NCBI GenBank assembly: GCA_031420365.1
Contig: JANOMP010000354.1
Span: forward strand, 1-27,216
Origin: Leadbetterella sp031420365
GTDB taxonomy: Bacteria; Bacteroidota; Bacteroidia; Cytophagales; Spirosomataceae
Direction of reading: 5' to 3'
Length of the DNA stretch: 27,216 nucleotides
Shown: piece after piece, positions 1 through 8,800 of the stretch
How the letters are laid out: each line of letters begins with the position of its first letter
Numbering within the stretch: position 1 is the first letter of the stretch
Translations under genes and position numbers: made by a program
Notes under the pieces: generated by a model
Told to the model about the DNA's origin: nothing
Seen by the model: the letters and a program-made list of their open reading frames with translations, nothing else
Database searches by the model: none

Positions 1-909
1 GGCCGAGTAGATGGCCAATCGGAAGAACACCTTCGGTGGCATCAAGCCATAATGATAGAAGATCTAAAGCATATTCCAAAATCTTTTGATTTTGGAATAT
101 TAGGTTTTGTGTGTGATGAAGGCGTAAAGCGAAATAAAGGCCGAACGGGTGCAAAAAAGGGCCCCGAATTTTTAAGAAAAGCCTGTTCCAATTTTCCAAA
201 AATTAAAAACATACAATTTGCCGATTTTGGGAATGTGGTTTGTGAGGATAATCAATTAGAAAATGTCCAAGAAAATTTGGCGGAGGCAGTCTTTAAAATT
301 CAGCAGCAAAACACTAAAACTATTGTATTTGGAGGTGGTCATGAAGTGCTGTTTGGCCATTTTTGTGGACTAAGAAAGGCTTTTCCAAATCAAAGAATTG
401 GAATTATAAATTTTGATGCACATTTCGACAACCGTGTCATTGATAATACAATTGGTGCCACTTCGGGAACAGGATTTTGGCAAATCGCTCAACAAGACCA
501 AAATTTTAAATATCTGGCAATTGGAATTCAGCAGAATTCAAATACCCAAGCTCTTTTTGAAGAAGCCCAAAAAACTGCTACCACTTATATTTTAGCCGAT
601 GATTTAATACTTGAAAAAGAAAAAGAAATATTTCAAAAAATTGAAGATTGGATGGAAAATATTGACATTTTGTATGTATCGGTTTGTTTAGATGTGTTTG
701 CCGATCCATTTGCTCCAGGTGTAAGTGCTACTGCCTATAATGGCATAATTCCAGATTATTTTTTTAAAAAAGTATTTAGAAAAGCACTTAATTCGGAGAA
801 ACTAAAAGCCTTTGATATTGCCGAACTCAACCCCGATTTTGACATAAACAACCGAACAGCCAAGTTGGCAGCAAGTTTGGTGTTTGAATTGTTTTCTTTG
901 AAAAGATAA
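1..909 (+). CDS. hutG: Formimidoylglutamase HutG (5' end outside window)
   Basis: Arginase/ureohydrolase-family enzyme that hydrolyses N-formimino-L-glutamate to glutamate and formamide, a late step of histidine degradation in the cytoplasm. The frame is open from base 1, and its first residues read GRVDGQSEEHLRWHQ, the conserved N-terminal signature of this family. The ATG at 52 is therefore internal, and the true start lies upstream of the window. Counting from that ATG, metal-site motifs are GGGHE (His97), DAHFD (122-126) and SVCLDVF (210-216), followed by APGVSA. The third motif has Cys212 where the arginase family often has Asp; Asp214 is kept. The 302 visible residues are close to full family length. 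A hut gene such as hutI probably lies just upstream (inference). An arginase pseudogene follows 98 bases downstream. Confidence 0.9.
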   Translation, partial: GRVDGQSEEHLRWHQAIMIEDLKHIPKSFDFGILGFVCDEGVKRNKGRTGAKKGPEFLRKACSNFPKIKNIQFADFGNVVCEDNQLENVQENLAEAVFKIQQQNTKTIVFGGGHEVLFGHFCGLRKAFPNQRIGIINFDAHFDNRVIDNTIGATSGTGFWQIAQQDQNFKYLAIGIQQNSNTQALFEEAQKTATTYILADDLILEKEKEIFQKIEDWMENIDILYVSVCLDVFADPFAPGVSATAYNGIIPDYFFKKVFRKALNSEKLKAFDIAELNPDFDINNRTAKLAASLVFELFSLKR

Positions 910-1007
910 ATTCATATTTCTTTATTTTGCCGTCTTTTGGAGTCTATTTTTATTTCTATCTTTCAAAAAAGAACATTTAACACTTTTAGGATAATATTAG
1001 AAGAAAC

Positions 1008-1993
1008 TTGACAACTTTCAAGTTTACAACAAAACCCATTAAGGATATAAAAATTTTAAAAAATAGATCTGATATTGGTGCGGGAACTAGAGGCTCCGAT
1101 TTGGGTATTGATGCCATGGAAATTGCGGCAATAGTAAAAGAAAACTACTTTTTCAATGATTTTCCTTCAGAAGATATTCCTACTCATAAAGAAACCATTT
1201 ACAACAAAGATCAAAACTCGTTTGCTAAGCGAATAAGTCATGTAGCCGAGCAATGCACAAGAGTTTCGAATGCCATTGACCGAAACCTTAGAAAGGAGTT
1301 TTTTCCAATTTTACTTTCTGGAAATCATTCTTCCGCTTTGGGAACCATTAGTGGGATTAAAAAAGCTTTTCCAGATAAAACACTAGGTGTTTTTTGAATT
1401 GATGCTCATGCAGATATACATTCGCCTTATACTTCTCCTTCTGGCAATATTCACGGCATGCCTTTAACCGCGGCTTTGGGATTTGACAATATACATTTGC
1501 GACTCAACGAACCCATAGCTGAAACAAAAAAGCACTGGGAAAACAGGAAGAATAGTGGTATTGGAGGGCCAAAAATATTGCCTGAAAACCTGATTTATTT
1601 TGGGGTAAGAGATACCGAACAAGCTGAGGAAGATATAGTAGAAGAATACAAAATTAGAAAAATAAAGTAGATGAAGTGCGGTTTAGATGGTTAGATATTT
1701 GTGTGAATGAGGCTTTAGATCAATTTTCAGCTTGTGAAATCATTTATATTTCATTTGACGTAGATTCTATGGACAAAGACTTGGTTTCTGATGGCACAGG
1801 CACACCGGTTTCAAAAGGATTTGACCAAAACGAAATCGATCAATTTTTAGAAGGGGTAGTTACATCCAAAAAAGTGATTTGTCTGGAAATTGTAGAAATA
1901 AATCCTATGCTAGATACCCATGGCAACAAAATGGCAGAAACAGCATTTGAAATTTTAGATACGTTTGCAAAAAAGATAGATTTACAATTTTAA
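1008..1993 (+). pseudogene. Arginase-family gene, broken by a nonsense codon and a frameshift
   Basis: Reading through the lesions gives about 328 residues of an arginase (arginine to ornithine plus urea). Segments: 1008-1394 (frame 3), an in-frame TGA at 1395-1397, continuation in the same frame to a TAG at 1668-1670, then a shift to the frame ending at 1993. The TGA sits exactly where the family has Trp, just before the metal motif IDAHADIH, so TGG became TGA. The shift near 1660-1670 fits loss of one A in an A run, since restoring it gives IKVDEVRFRW. Later motifs SFDVDSMD and GTGTPVSKGFDQ are well kept. The histidine motif reads SGNHSS, where GDHS is usual. The only start for the first segment is TTG. 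Few other changes suggest recent inactivation. Confidence 0.88.
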
Positions 1994-2058
1994 ATTTATT
2001 AGCCACGAATAAAAACTAAAAATAGGTTTTCTTAAATCTATACGTGGTCATTGCTTTT

Positions 2059-3426
2059 CTAAATTTCTTTGAATTCTGCCGTAAAATGCCTTAATATTGG
2101 CGGCTCTTTTACTATTTTATAACCTTTGAGTTTTTTGCGTTCCTCAAAAACCTCAATGATTACCTCTGCCACATAATCAATATGGCTTTGGGTATATACT
2201 CTTCGAGGAATGGCCAGTCGCACAAGTTCTAAATCTGGCGAAACTGTTTTTCCGTTTTCATCGTATTTCCCAAACATTATAGAGCCTATTTCACAGACCC
2301 TAATACCTCCTTTCAGGTATAATGCACACGCAATGGCTTGCCCTGGAAACTCATAGTTGGGAATGTGTTCGCAAAATTTACCGGCATCTAAATATACAGC
2401 GTGTCCACCGGTAGGCAAAACCATTGGCACACCTGCCGCAACCAGTTTTTCGCCCAAGTAAGCAATCGTTCTGATTCTATAATGTAAATAACTTTCGTCT
2501 AAAATTTCTTCTAAACCTTGGGCGATGGCTTCTAAATCACGGCCTGCCAAACCGCCATACGTAGGGAATCCTTCTGTAACAACCAACACATTTCTACATT
2601 TTTGAGCTAGCTCTGCATTATTTAAAGCTAAAAATCCTCCTATATTAACTAGAGCATCTTTTTTAGCACTCATGGTCATGCCGTCGGCATAACTAAACAT
2701 CTCTTGGCAAATTTCTAATACGCTTTTTTGGTCATAACCCCGCTCTCTAGTTTTAATAAAATAGGCATTTTCAGCAAATCTACAGGCATCTAAAAACAGC
2801 GGAATATTAAAAGATTTACAAATGGCACTAACTTCTCGGATATTTTGCATGGATACCGGCTGACCTCCCCCCGAATTATTGGTAATGGTAAGCATCACTA
2901 TTGGAACATTCGGTGCATGTTCTTTTAAAAACTTTTGAAGTTTTTCAGTGTCCATGTTGCCTTTAAAGTCGGCTATGAAGTCGGGAATTTTGCCATTTTC
3001 ATTGAGCAAATCAATGGCTTGGGCTCCGCTTAATTCAATGTTGGCTCGTGTGGTGTCAAAGTGGGTATTGTTGGGTATCATCACGCCTTGGCCTCCTAAA
3101 ATCGAGAACAAGATTTTTTCGGCTGCTCTGCCTTGATGGGTAGGAATTACAAATTCAAAACCAGTAATTTTTTTAATGGTTTCTTCAAAGCGGTAAAAAC
3201 TACGCGATCCTGCATAACTTTCGTCGCCATTCATTATGCCAGCCCATTGCATGGCACTCATTGCCGACGTGCCGCTGTCTGTAAGTAAATCTATGATTAC
3301 ATCCTCGGCTTTTAATCCAAAGAGATTGTATCCAGCCGTTTTTAGCTTTTCAAGCCTTTGGCTTTCGGTAGTAAAATATATAGGCTCAACAGCCTTTATT
3401 TTGAAAGGTTCAATTATTGTATTCAT
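2059..3426 (-). CDS. tnaA: Tryptophanase (tryptophan indole-lyase)
   Basis: PLP-dependent beta-eliminating lyase converting L-tryptophan to indole, pyruvate and ammonia. The 455 residues match the usual family length. Visible motifs are DLLTDSGT (47-54), IPTHQGR (94-100), the Asp-containing HFDTT (122-126), NNSGGGQPVS (183-192), and the PLP-lysine segment MTMSAKKDALV (Lys255/256). It is separated from tyrosine phenol-lyase by CEIGS, which lacks the phenol-binding Arg of that enzyme, and by the C-terminal LRHFTAEF, whose His447 corresponds to the tryptophanase His. A longer frame begins at 3465, but its extra 13 residues are not family-like, so the ATG at 3426 is preferred. It converges on the dead arginase gene, with no clear terminator between them. 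Confidence 0.92.
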   Translation of the reverse strand: MNTIIEPFKIKAVEPIYFTTESQRLEKLKTAGYNLFGLKAEDVIIDLLTDSGTSAMSAMQWAGIMNGDESYAGSRSFYRFEETIKKITGFEFVIPTHQGRAAEKILFSILGGQGVMIPNNTHFDTTRANIELSGAQAIDLLNENGKIPDFIADFKGNMDTEKLQKFLKEHAPNVPIVMLTITNNSGGGQPVSMQNIREVSAICKSFNIPLFLDACRFAENAYFIKTRERGYDQKSVLEICQEMFSYADGMTMSAKKDALVNIGGFLALNNAELAQKCRNVLVVTEGFPTYGGLAGRDLEAIAQGLEEILDESYLHYRIRTIAYLGEKLVAAGVPMVLPTGGHAVYLDAGKFCEHIPNYEFPGQAIACALYLKGGIRVCEIGSIMFGKYDENGKTVSPDLELVRLAIPRRVYTQSHIDYVAEVIIEVFEERKKLKGYKIVKEPPILRHFTAEFKEI

Positions 3427-3682
3427 TTGAAATGTTTTAAAATAAATTATAAAGCCGTTAAACACTTGGTAACCATCAAAATATTAGGTACTCCAAATTA
3501 ACGTATTATTTTGCGCTTTTTAAAGGCGTAAATGAGAAAAATAGCAACGTTTTTTGCTGAATTTAACAACGTATAAAAACTACAAAAGAAAAAACCAAGA
3601 TGAGTAGTTTAAATATAGACAGTTCCTTCATTATCTTAAAAAGGCTAAGAAAATAAGAAATAGAAGTGAAGGAGAAAGGTTT

Positions 3683-3745
3683 TTAACTTCCAAAGAAGTC
3701 GAAGTTGTCTCGGCTTTTAATGTTTTTGTAGAGGGTTTTACTCAT
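3683..3745 (-). other. Candidate short upstream ORF in the tnaA leader
   Basis: An ATG-started 20-codon frame, MSKTLYKNIKSRDNFDFFGS, ends 257 bases before the tnaA start on the same strand and begins 37 bases after a TATATTTG -7-like element. Its place resembles that of the tnaC leader peptide of enterobacteria, but it has no Trp or Pro and no recognisable homology. It could be chance. Confidence 0.2.
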
Positions 3746-3781
3746 AAAACAAACGATTAGTATTTGTGCTAAAAATCGAAA

Positions 3782-3789
3782 CAAATATA
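3782..3789 (-). promoter_or_regulatory. Possible -7 promoter element upstream of tnaA
   Basis: On the minus strand this reads TATATTTG, a full match to the Bacteroidota TAnnTTTG -7 consensus. No TTTG/TTG was found 19-21 bases further upstream, so only half of the promoter is supported. If used, the tnaA leader would be roughly 350 bases long. Confidence 0.25.
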
Positions 3790-3932
3790 AACTATAATTT
3801 CAATATTTGTGGTATTATAATTTCCCTAAATACCTAGTTACACAAACCGAAATATAGAGGTTATATTATTTCCAAATCCAAAGGGCGGGAAAAAATAAAT
3901 TTTTAGGATAAATTTAAAAATAGGACTTTGAA

Positions 3933-3959
3933 TAAATTATGCGTTTTAAGCATAATTTA
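3933..3959. repeat. Perfect 10-bp inverted repeat (TAAATTATGC, 7-base loop)
   Basis: Arms at 3933-3942 (TAAATTATGC) and 3950-3959 (GCATAATTTA) are exact reverse complements around the loop GTTTTAA. There is no U tract on either side, so an operator or an RNA hairpin is more likely than a terminator. It lies between the tnaA leader and the CvfB relic. Confidence 0.5.
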
Positions 3960-4076
3960 CCCACAAAAGTATTTGTTTAACCACATATTAAATACAAACT
4001 TTGAACCAATAAACACAACGGTGGCCACCATCAGAGTTTGGAGTAATATTCATTGAAATATTAATTATTAAAATTT

Positions 4077-4394
4077 ATGAAAAATGAAATGATATCTTAT
4101 GGATATGGGGCTATTCTACAAAGGGCTTTATTAAGCCAATAAGAGACGAAGTGAAAATCGAGGTAACACTTCAGCCATTGTTTTCTTTAAATACCATTGA
4201 GCCAAACCAGAAGTCAATCTTGGAGAAACTCGAACAATCGGGAGGTAAATTGAATTTATGTGATACCTTTGACGTATAGACATTCCGGAGGTATTAGAAA
4301 TGAGCAAAAAGCGCTTTAAAAAAACCATAAGTGTAATTTTAAAGATAAAAAAAATACTATTCTGAGCGATGATATTGAACTAGTAAAACCCTAA
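4077..4394 (+). pseudogene. Remnant of a CvfB/YitL-type S1 RNA-binding protein (C-terminal part)
   Basis: Pieces of the family are readable in successive frames: GYGAI near 4098; KGFIKPIRDEVKIEVTLQP followed by SILEKLEQSGGKLNLCD, which is the end of the S1 domain and the start of the winged-helix part; then, in another frame, PEVLEMSKKRFKKTIS; then SDDIELVKP ending in TAA at 4392-4394. The order and spacing match the C-terminus of CvfB-like proteins as I recall them. At least three frame changes and an internal deletion show that it is dead. It ends 3 bases before the M20 peptidase start, so that gene's promoter may lie inside this relic. Confidence 0.6.
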
Positions 4395-4397
4395 ATC

Positions 4398-5687
4398 ATG
4401 GAAAAATTAATTATAACTGTTGTTTTTTTGTTTGTCTCTTTGTCTGTTTTTGCTCAAAAATTAAATAATACAGAATCTGACTTAATGAGTTTGGTAGATA
4501 AAAACTATCAATCAAATTTTAATTTATTAAAGGAAGTAGTAAATGTAAATTCGGGTACCTTAAACATCGAAGGGGTAAAAAAAGTAGGGGATATCTTTAA
4601 GAGAGAATTCGAAAAAATAGGTTTTCAAACCGAATGGATTCCATTGCCAGATTCCTTAAATAGAGCCGGCCATTTTGTAGCAAGCAGAAAAGGAAAAAAA
4701 GGAAAAAAACTGTTTCTTATTGGACATTTAGATACGGTTTTCGAAAAATCTATGGAATTTTCCCCTTTTACCATCATAAACGACTCTACAGCCCTTGGCC
4801 AAGGCGTAAACGATATGAAAGGTGGCAATGTAATGATATTGGCCTCTCTACAGGCATTGAATCAATTGGGGCTTTTAGAAGATAGGTCTATTACCGTTTA
4901 TTTTACGGGCGATGAAGAGTCATCTGGTAAGCCAAGCTCTGTAAGTAGGGCAGACTTTATAAATAGAGCCAAAACATGTGATATTGCCTTGGGCTACGAA
5001 ACCGCCGCAGGCTTTGGAGTTGCCACAACCGCACGTAGAGGTGCAAGTGGGTGGACATTGATAGTGAATGGAAAACAAGCCCATTCATCAGGTGTATTTA
5101 GTGATAATGTTGGCTATGGATCTATTTATGAGTCGGCAAGGATATTAAATGAGTTTAGAGAAAAATTGAGCAGCGAAAAATATTTGACATTTAATCCTGG
5201 TCAAATAGTGGGTGGTTCGTTTGTTAATTATGACGAAACAGCCGCTAAAGGCATTTCTTTTGGTAAAACAAATATTGTAGCAAAGCGAACGATAGTAACA
5301 GGTGATTTAAGGTTTTTGACCGAAAGCCAGAAGATAGCTGCTCGTAAAAGTATGCAAGAAATAGTAAAGCGAAACCTTAATCAAACCACGGCCAGTATTA
5401 AGTTTGAAGATGGAATACCATCTATGCCTCCAACCGATGGCAATAGGCAACTAATGAATGTTTTGAGTAAAGTAAGTGTAGACTTAGGAATGGGCCCCAT
5501 AAAAGAGGGAGATCCGGGTTCGAGAGGTGCTGGAGACATTAGTTATGTAGCAGATTATTTGGATTGCTTAGATGGTCTGGGGGCATCTGGAAATGGTGCA
5601 CACACACCCAACGAAACCATGAATATCAAAGAATACCCAAAATTGATAATAAGAAGTACATTGTTAATTTACAGGCTTTTAAAATGA
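4398..5687 (+). CDS. Exported M20 family zinc metallopeptidase (carboxypeptidase G2-like)
   Basis: Predicted co-catalytic zinc exopeptidase or amidohydrolase of 429 residues. It has a signal peptide (about 1-19, cleavage after SVFA) and should act in the periplasm or outside the cell. M20 metal and catalytic residues are all visible: GHLDTVF (His110, Asp112), GVNDMKGG (bridging Asp139), GDEES (Glu173 catalytic, Glu174 metal), YETA (Glu201), and the C-terminal GNGAHTPNE (His402). A lid/dimerisation domain occupies roughly residues 210-320. The closest subgroup by motif is glutamate carboxypeptidase/G2. The natural substrate cannot be told from sequence; peptides or acylated amino acids fit the neighbouring amino-acid degradation genes. 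The ATG at 4398 is chosen because it gives a complete signal peptide. Confidence 0.88.
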   Translation: MEKLIITVVFLFVSLSVFAQKLNNTESDLMSLVDKNYQSNFNLLKEVVNVNSGTLNIEGVKKVGDIFKREFEKIGFQTEWIPLPDSLNRAGHFVASRKGKKGKKLFLIGHLDTVFEKSMEFSPFTIINDSTALGQGVNDMKGGNVMILASLQALNQLGLLEDRSITVYFTGDEESSGKPSSVSRADFINRAKTCDIALGYETAAGFGVATTARRGASGWTLIVNGKQAHSSGVFSDNVGYGSIYESARILNEFREKLSSEKYLTFNPGQIVGGSFVNYDETAAKGISFGKTNIVAKRTIVTGDLRFLTESQKIAARKSMQEIVKRNLNQTTASIKFEDGIPSMPPTDGNRQLMNVLSKVSVDLGMGPIKEGDPGSRGAGDISYVADYLDCLDGLGASGNGAHTPNETMNIKEYPKLIIRSTLLIYRLLK

Positions 5688-5695
5688 TTAGTGTT

Positions 5696-5720
5696 CTTTG
5701 ACATGTTCCGATAGTCAAAG
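5696..5720. repeat. Short inverted repeat after the M20 peptidase gene
   Basis: CTTTGAC (5696-5702) and GTCAAAG (5714-5720) can form a 7-bp stem with an 11-base loop, just after the peptidase stop. No T run follows, so it is at best a weak terminator or RNA end structure. The rest of 5688-5858 shows no gene. Confidence 0.25.
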
Positions 5721-5858
5721 GAGTATGATATAACGAACATTGCGAACGTAGCGCTGTCGAAATTGGCTCAAAGCTATGTGAAAGCTTTTGCCCTCGTAAG
5801 TGCGAAATACGGCTTATAGCCACAGAAATATAGCACCATAAACAGTTAAAATCCTTTA

Positions 5859-8800
5859 TTACAGCTTAACAATTTTCCTTACTTCTTGCCTACTTCCTGT
5901 ATCAATTTTTAATGAATAAACACCCCCAGAAATATTACTTAGATTTATGCGAAATCTATCAAAGTAGCCCACTATCGGAAAAGATTTTGATAATACCAGT
6001 ATGCCCCGGGTATCGTACAATTCCGCCGAAACTTTTTCTCCTGGCTTATTATATACCGTTAAATTTAAATATTCAGTTGCAGGATTCGGAAAAGAAAGTA
6101 CCCAAAGTGCAAGATATTTGCGTTCTATTGAAACTTTAATATTTAGTTCATTCCCAGATAAAACGTCCGAGACACAATTGGCATCTGACAAATCAGAAAC
6201 TGAGAATGAATATATTTTTGGAACAGTAGGGTAAAAATTTCTATTAAGTAGGCTAGAATTTGAAACTACGTTTTCGCCTCCAAATTTAAAATTAAATGGC
6301 GGAGTGCCGATTAAACTAATTGTTATTTTGGTAGAATCTTGCAAAAACATTTCTGAAACACCAGATACTTGTTTTACTGAGGGGCTTTGATAAATAGCTA
6401 CTTCTATAGAATCTGAGGAAATAATTTCAGGTACGGTGGTTCGTAATTTTATCCAATAGGTGTCGTTGCTAATTTCTTTAGGAATCAAAGAGCTGTACTT
6501 GCCATCAACTACATTAACATTTGAAGTATACTTCCGTTTAGAATTATAAAAAACAGCCGAGATTTCATTTTTTGAATCAAACTTTCCGTTTATTTTAAAC
6601 GAATATACCACTCTTTCATTTGAGCAATATTTCTTTTTATCTAGATTTGTCAAGGCCAATGATTGTACGTTGGTTTCTAATAGATTACTAAAATCGCTTA
6701 CACATTCATTGTCAATACATTTTGCCCTATAATTAGTGCTAAATTTTGGAGAAATCAGTAATCTATTGGAATTTTGCACATCTAAAGTTTGTATGTTTTT
6801 GCCCTCTTCATTCCAACTCCAAAGCACGTTTGTACATCCTTCCGCTTTTAATTCCATATTTTCACCCGCAATAATTTGTTTTTTCGAAGAGGATACTACA
6901 GGTGCCTGCAAATACCCACAAGGGTTTATTCTAAGTAGTTTGTCTGACTGCCAAAACCAAATTCTACCCGATTTATCGATCGTGAAATTACCTGAAGAAT
7001 TCACATATGGAATGTTTTCAACTTTTCTGAAAACATTGTTTTTAAATGAAAAAACATCTCGATTTAAGCCGTTAACAACATATAAATATAAAGAACCATT
7101 AAATTCTCCAACAATTCTAACAGAACCGGTTAAGTTGTAATTTGATATGGGAAGCCAGCCGGTTTCTGCGGTATATTTTACTAATGGGGTGGGCCCCTGA
7201 TTTATAGCCCAAAGCGTTTGCTTTGAATCTAGAAAAATTTGAGAAACCACAGTATTTAAAATACTATTGTTCCTATTAAAGTTAATTGGAGCATTCGCTT
7301 TGAGGTTAATATTAAGAATTTCGTTGTTTCGGGTGGTAGAATTGAAAGATAAAAGCCAAAAATTGTCAGTCCCCCATTGGATGTTACTAAAATTTGAATT
7401 TGCCCCCATATCATAAACTGATTGCGTGGAATCCTTAAGAATTTGATGCAAAACATTGCTATTGTTAGCTAATATTTTTGATTCTGTGTCGAAGGTTGAA
7501 AAACTCGCGTTGTTGGCTGCATAAAAATCGTTAGATTGTAACAGCTCGAAAGTAGTAGGATTTACTTTAGCTAGCCGGTAAGTGGTTTTTGGAAATACGC
7601 CATTAAAAGCAATTCTTTTACTAATTTTAGTAAGTATCCATAAATCGCCTTTTATGTCAGTTTTTATGTCAAGCAGGGCATTGCTTATATTACCTTTGGA
7701 GTTATCTCTTTGTATCAAGCGGCTTTCTGTGCCATCTAGTTTCATTCTTACTATGCCTTCATTAGTATTTACAAAAGCATATTCTTCATTGAAAACCACT
7801 TTTTTAATCGTTCTACTTAAGTTTTCAACATTAGAATTGTTGAAATAATTAAAGCTTTTGGGGCTAGATTCCACTCCCGTTTTAAATGATTTTTCCGAAA
7901 ATCTAACAAGGCCTTTGGGTAATCCAATTATATTTTGGGGCTCATTGTTATATTCTTCAAATTTTACAAAATAGGTAGTATTTTCTTTTAAATTTTGGAA
8001 ATAAAAAGGGTAATTGGTTTGGCCAGCGTATTTGGATAATTTCCACGACTTTATTACTATCGACTTTTCATATGTAACATTTTCAGAAAGTATCATTTTC
8101 ACTTCGAGTATATTTCCGATATTCCCAGAGTAATTAATGGTGAAACCTAGTGGGTAGCCATTAATGGCTTGTTGTGTAAGGTCTAAGCTTACAGATGATG
8201 GTCTTAACCAAGAAGTAAAAGGTAAAGACCAAACACCAAATTCAGTACCTTGTTTTGCTCTAACACGCCATGTAACGGCCTCACTACTACTTAGGCTTAT
8301 TGTAGATGAATTGGTTGTTAATGTTCGAGTCGAAGTAGGCGAGTCGAAAGAGTGGCTTGTAGTGTTAGTGCCAAAAGCTATATATTGAAGTTGATATTCT
8401 GTGACTCCGGGCAAAGCCTCAAAATTGAAAGTTAAGTTTGTTCCGTTTATGTCGATGGTATTGTTTGCTGGGCTAATTAGACGAGGAGTTTCTATCCAAT
8501 TTGAAGGTGTTTTTATAGTTGAAGTGTTAGACCATTGACCAACACCAAGACGGTTTCTGGGCTGAATCCTCAAAAAATAGGTTTGCCCCTTTTTTAAATA
8601 GGATAATGTAGCAAAAACTTGTTGACTGGAATCTCGTACCACCAAATTCTTAAATGTTTCATCGCTAGCTATTTCAATAATATAAACTTCTGCTAAATTT
8701 ATATTATTCCAATTAAATATTCCATTTGAACTAATGCTGAAGTTCTCTTCTAATTTAATTTGATCTGTGATTTTTACAATTTTCTGGTATCGCCTAGAGG

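Larger units (their letters stand above)
3427..4076. other. Long non-coding region upstream of tnaA
   Basis: About 650 bases with no supported full-size gene. Within it, on the minus strand, are a TATATTTG match to the Bacteroidota -7 element (3782-3789) and a 20-codon reading frame (3683-3745). It also holds a perfect inverted repeat at 3933-3959 and the palindrome GGTGGCCACC at 4020-4029. Base composition is very AT-rich. It probably contains the tnaA promoter and leader, and may hold remains of older genes that I cannot identify. Confidence 0.5.

Noticed and set aside
1008..1397. Separate small gene for the first arginase segment
   Set aside because: It ends at a TGA inside a conserved motif and the homology continues in frame beyond it, so it is part of one broken gene.
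2059..3465. Tyrosine phenol-lyase instead of tryptophanase
   Set aside because: Lacks the phenol-binding Arg (has CEIGS) and has the LRHFTA His typical of tryptophanase.
4131..4328. Minus-strand 65-codon frame upstream of the M20 peptidase
   Set aside because: It is antisense to the CvfB-like relic, whose plus-strand fragments give recognisable family sequence.
5626..5823. Minus-strand 65-codon frame over the M20 peptidase end
   Set aside because: Overlaps a well-supported gene, has no signal or domain, and its sequence is not protein-like.
6736..7140. Plus-strand 134-codon frame inside the protease gene
   Set aside because: Antisense shadow of a long, clearly coding frame; no family features.
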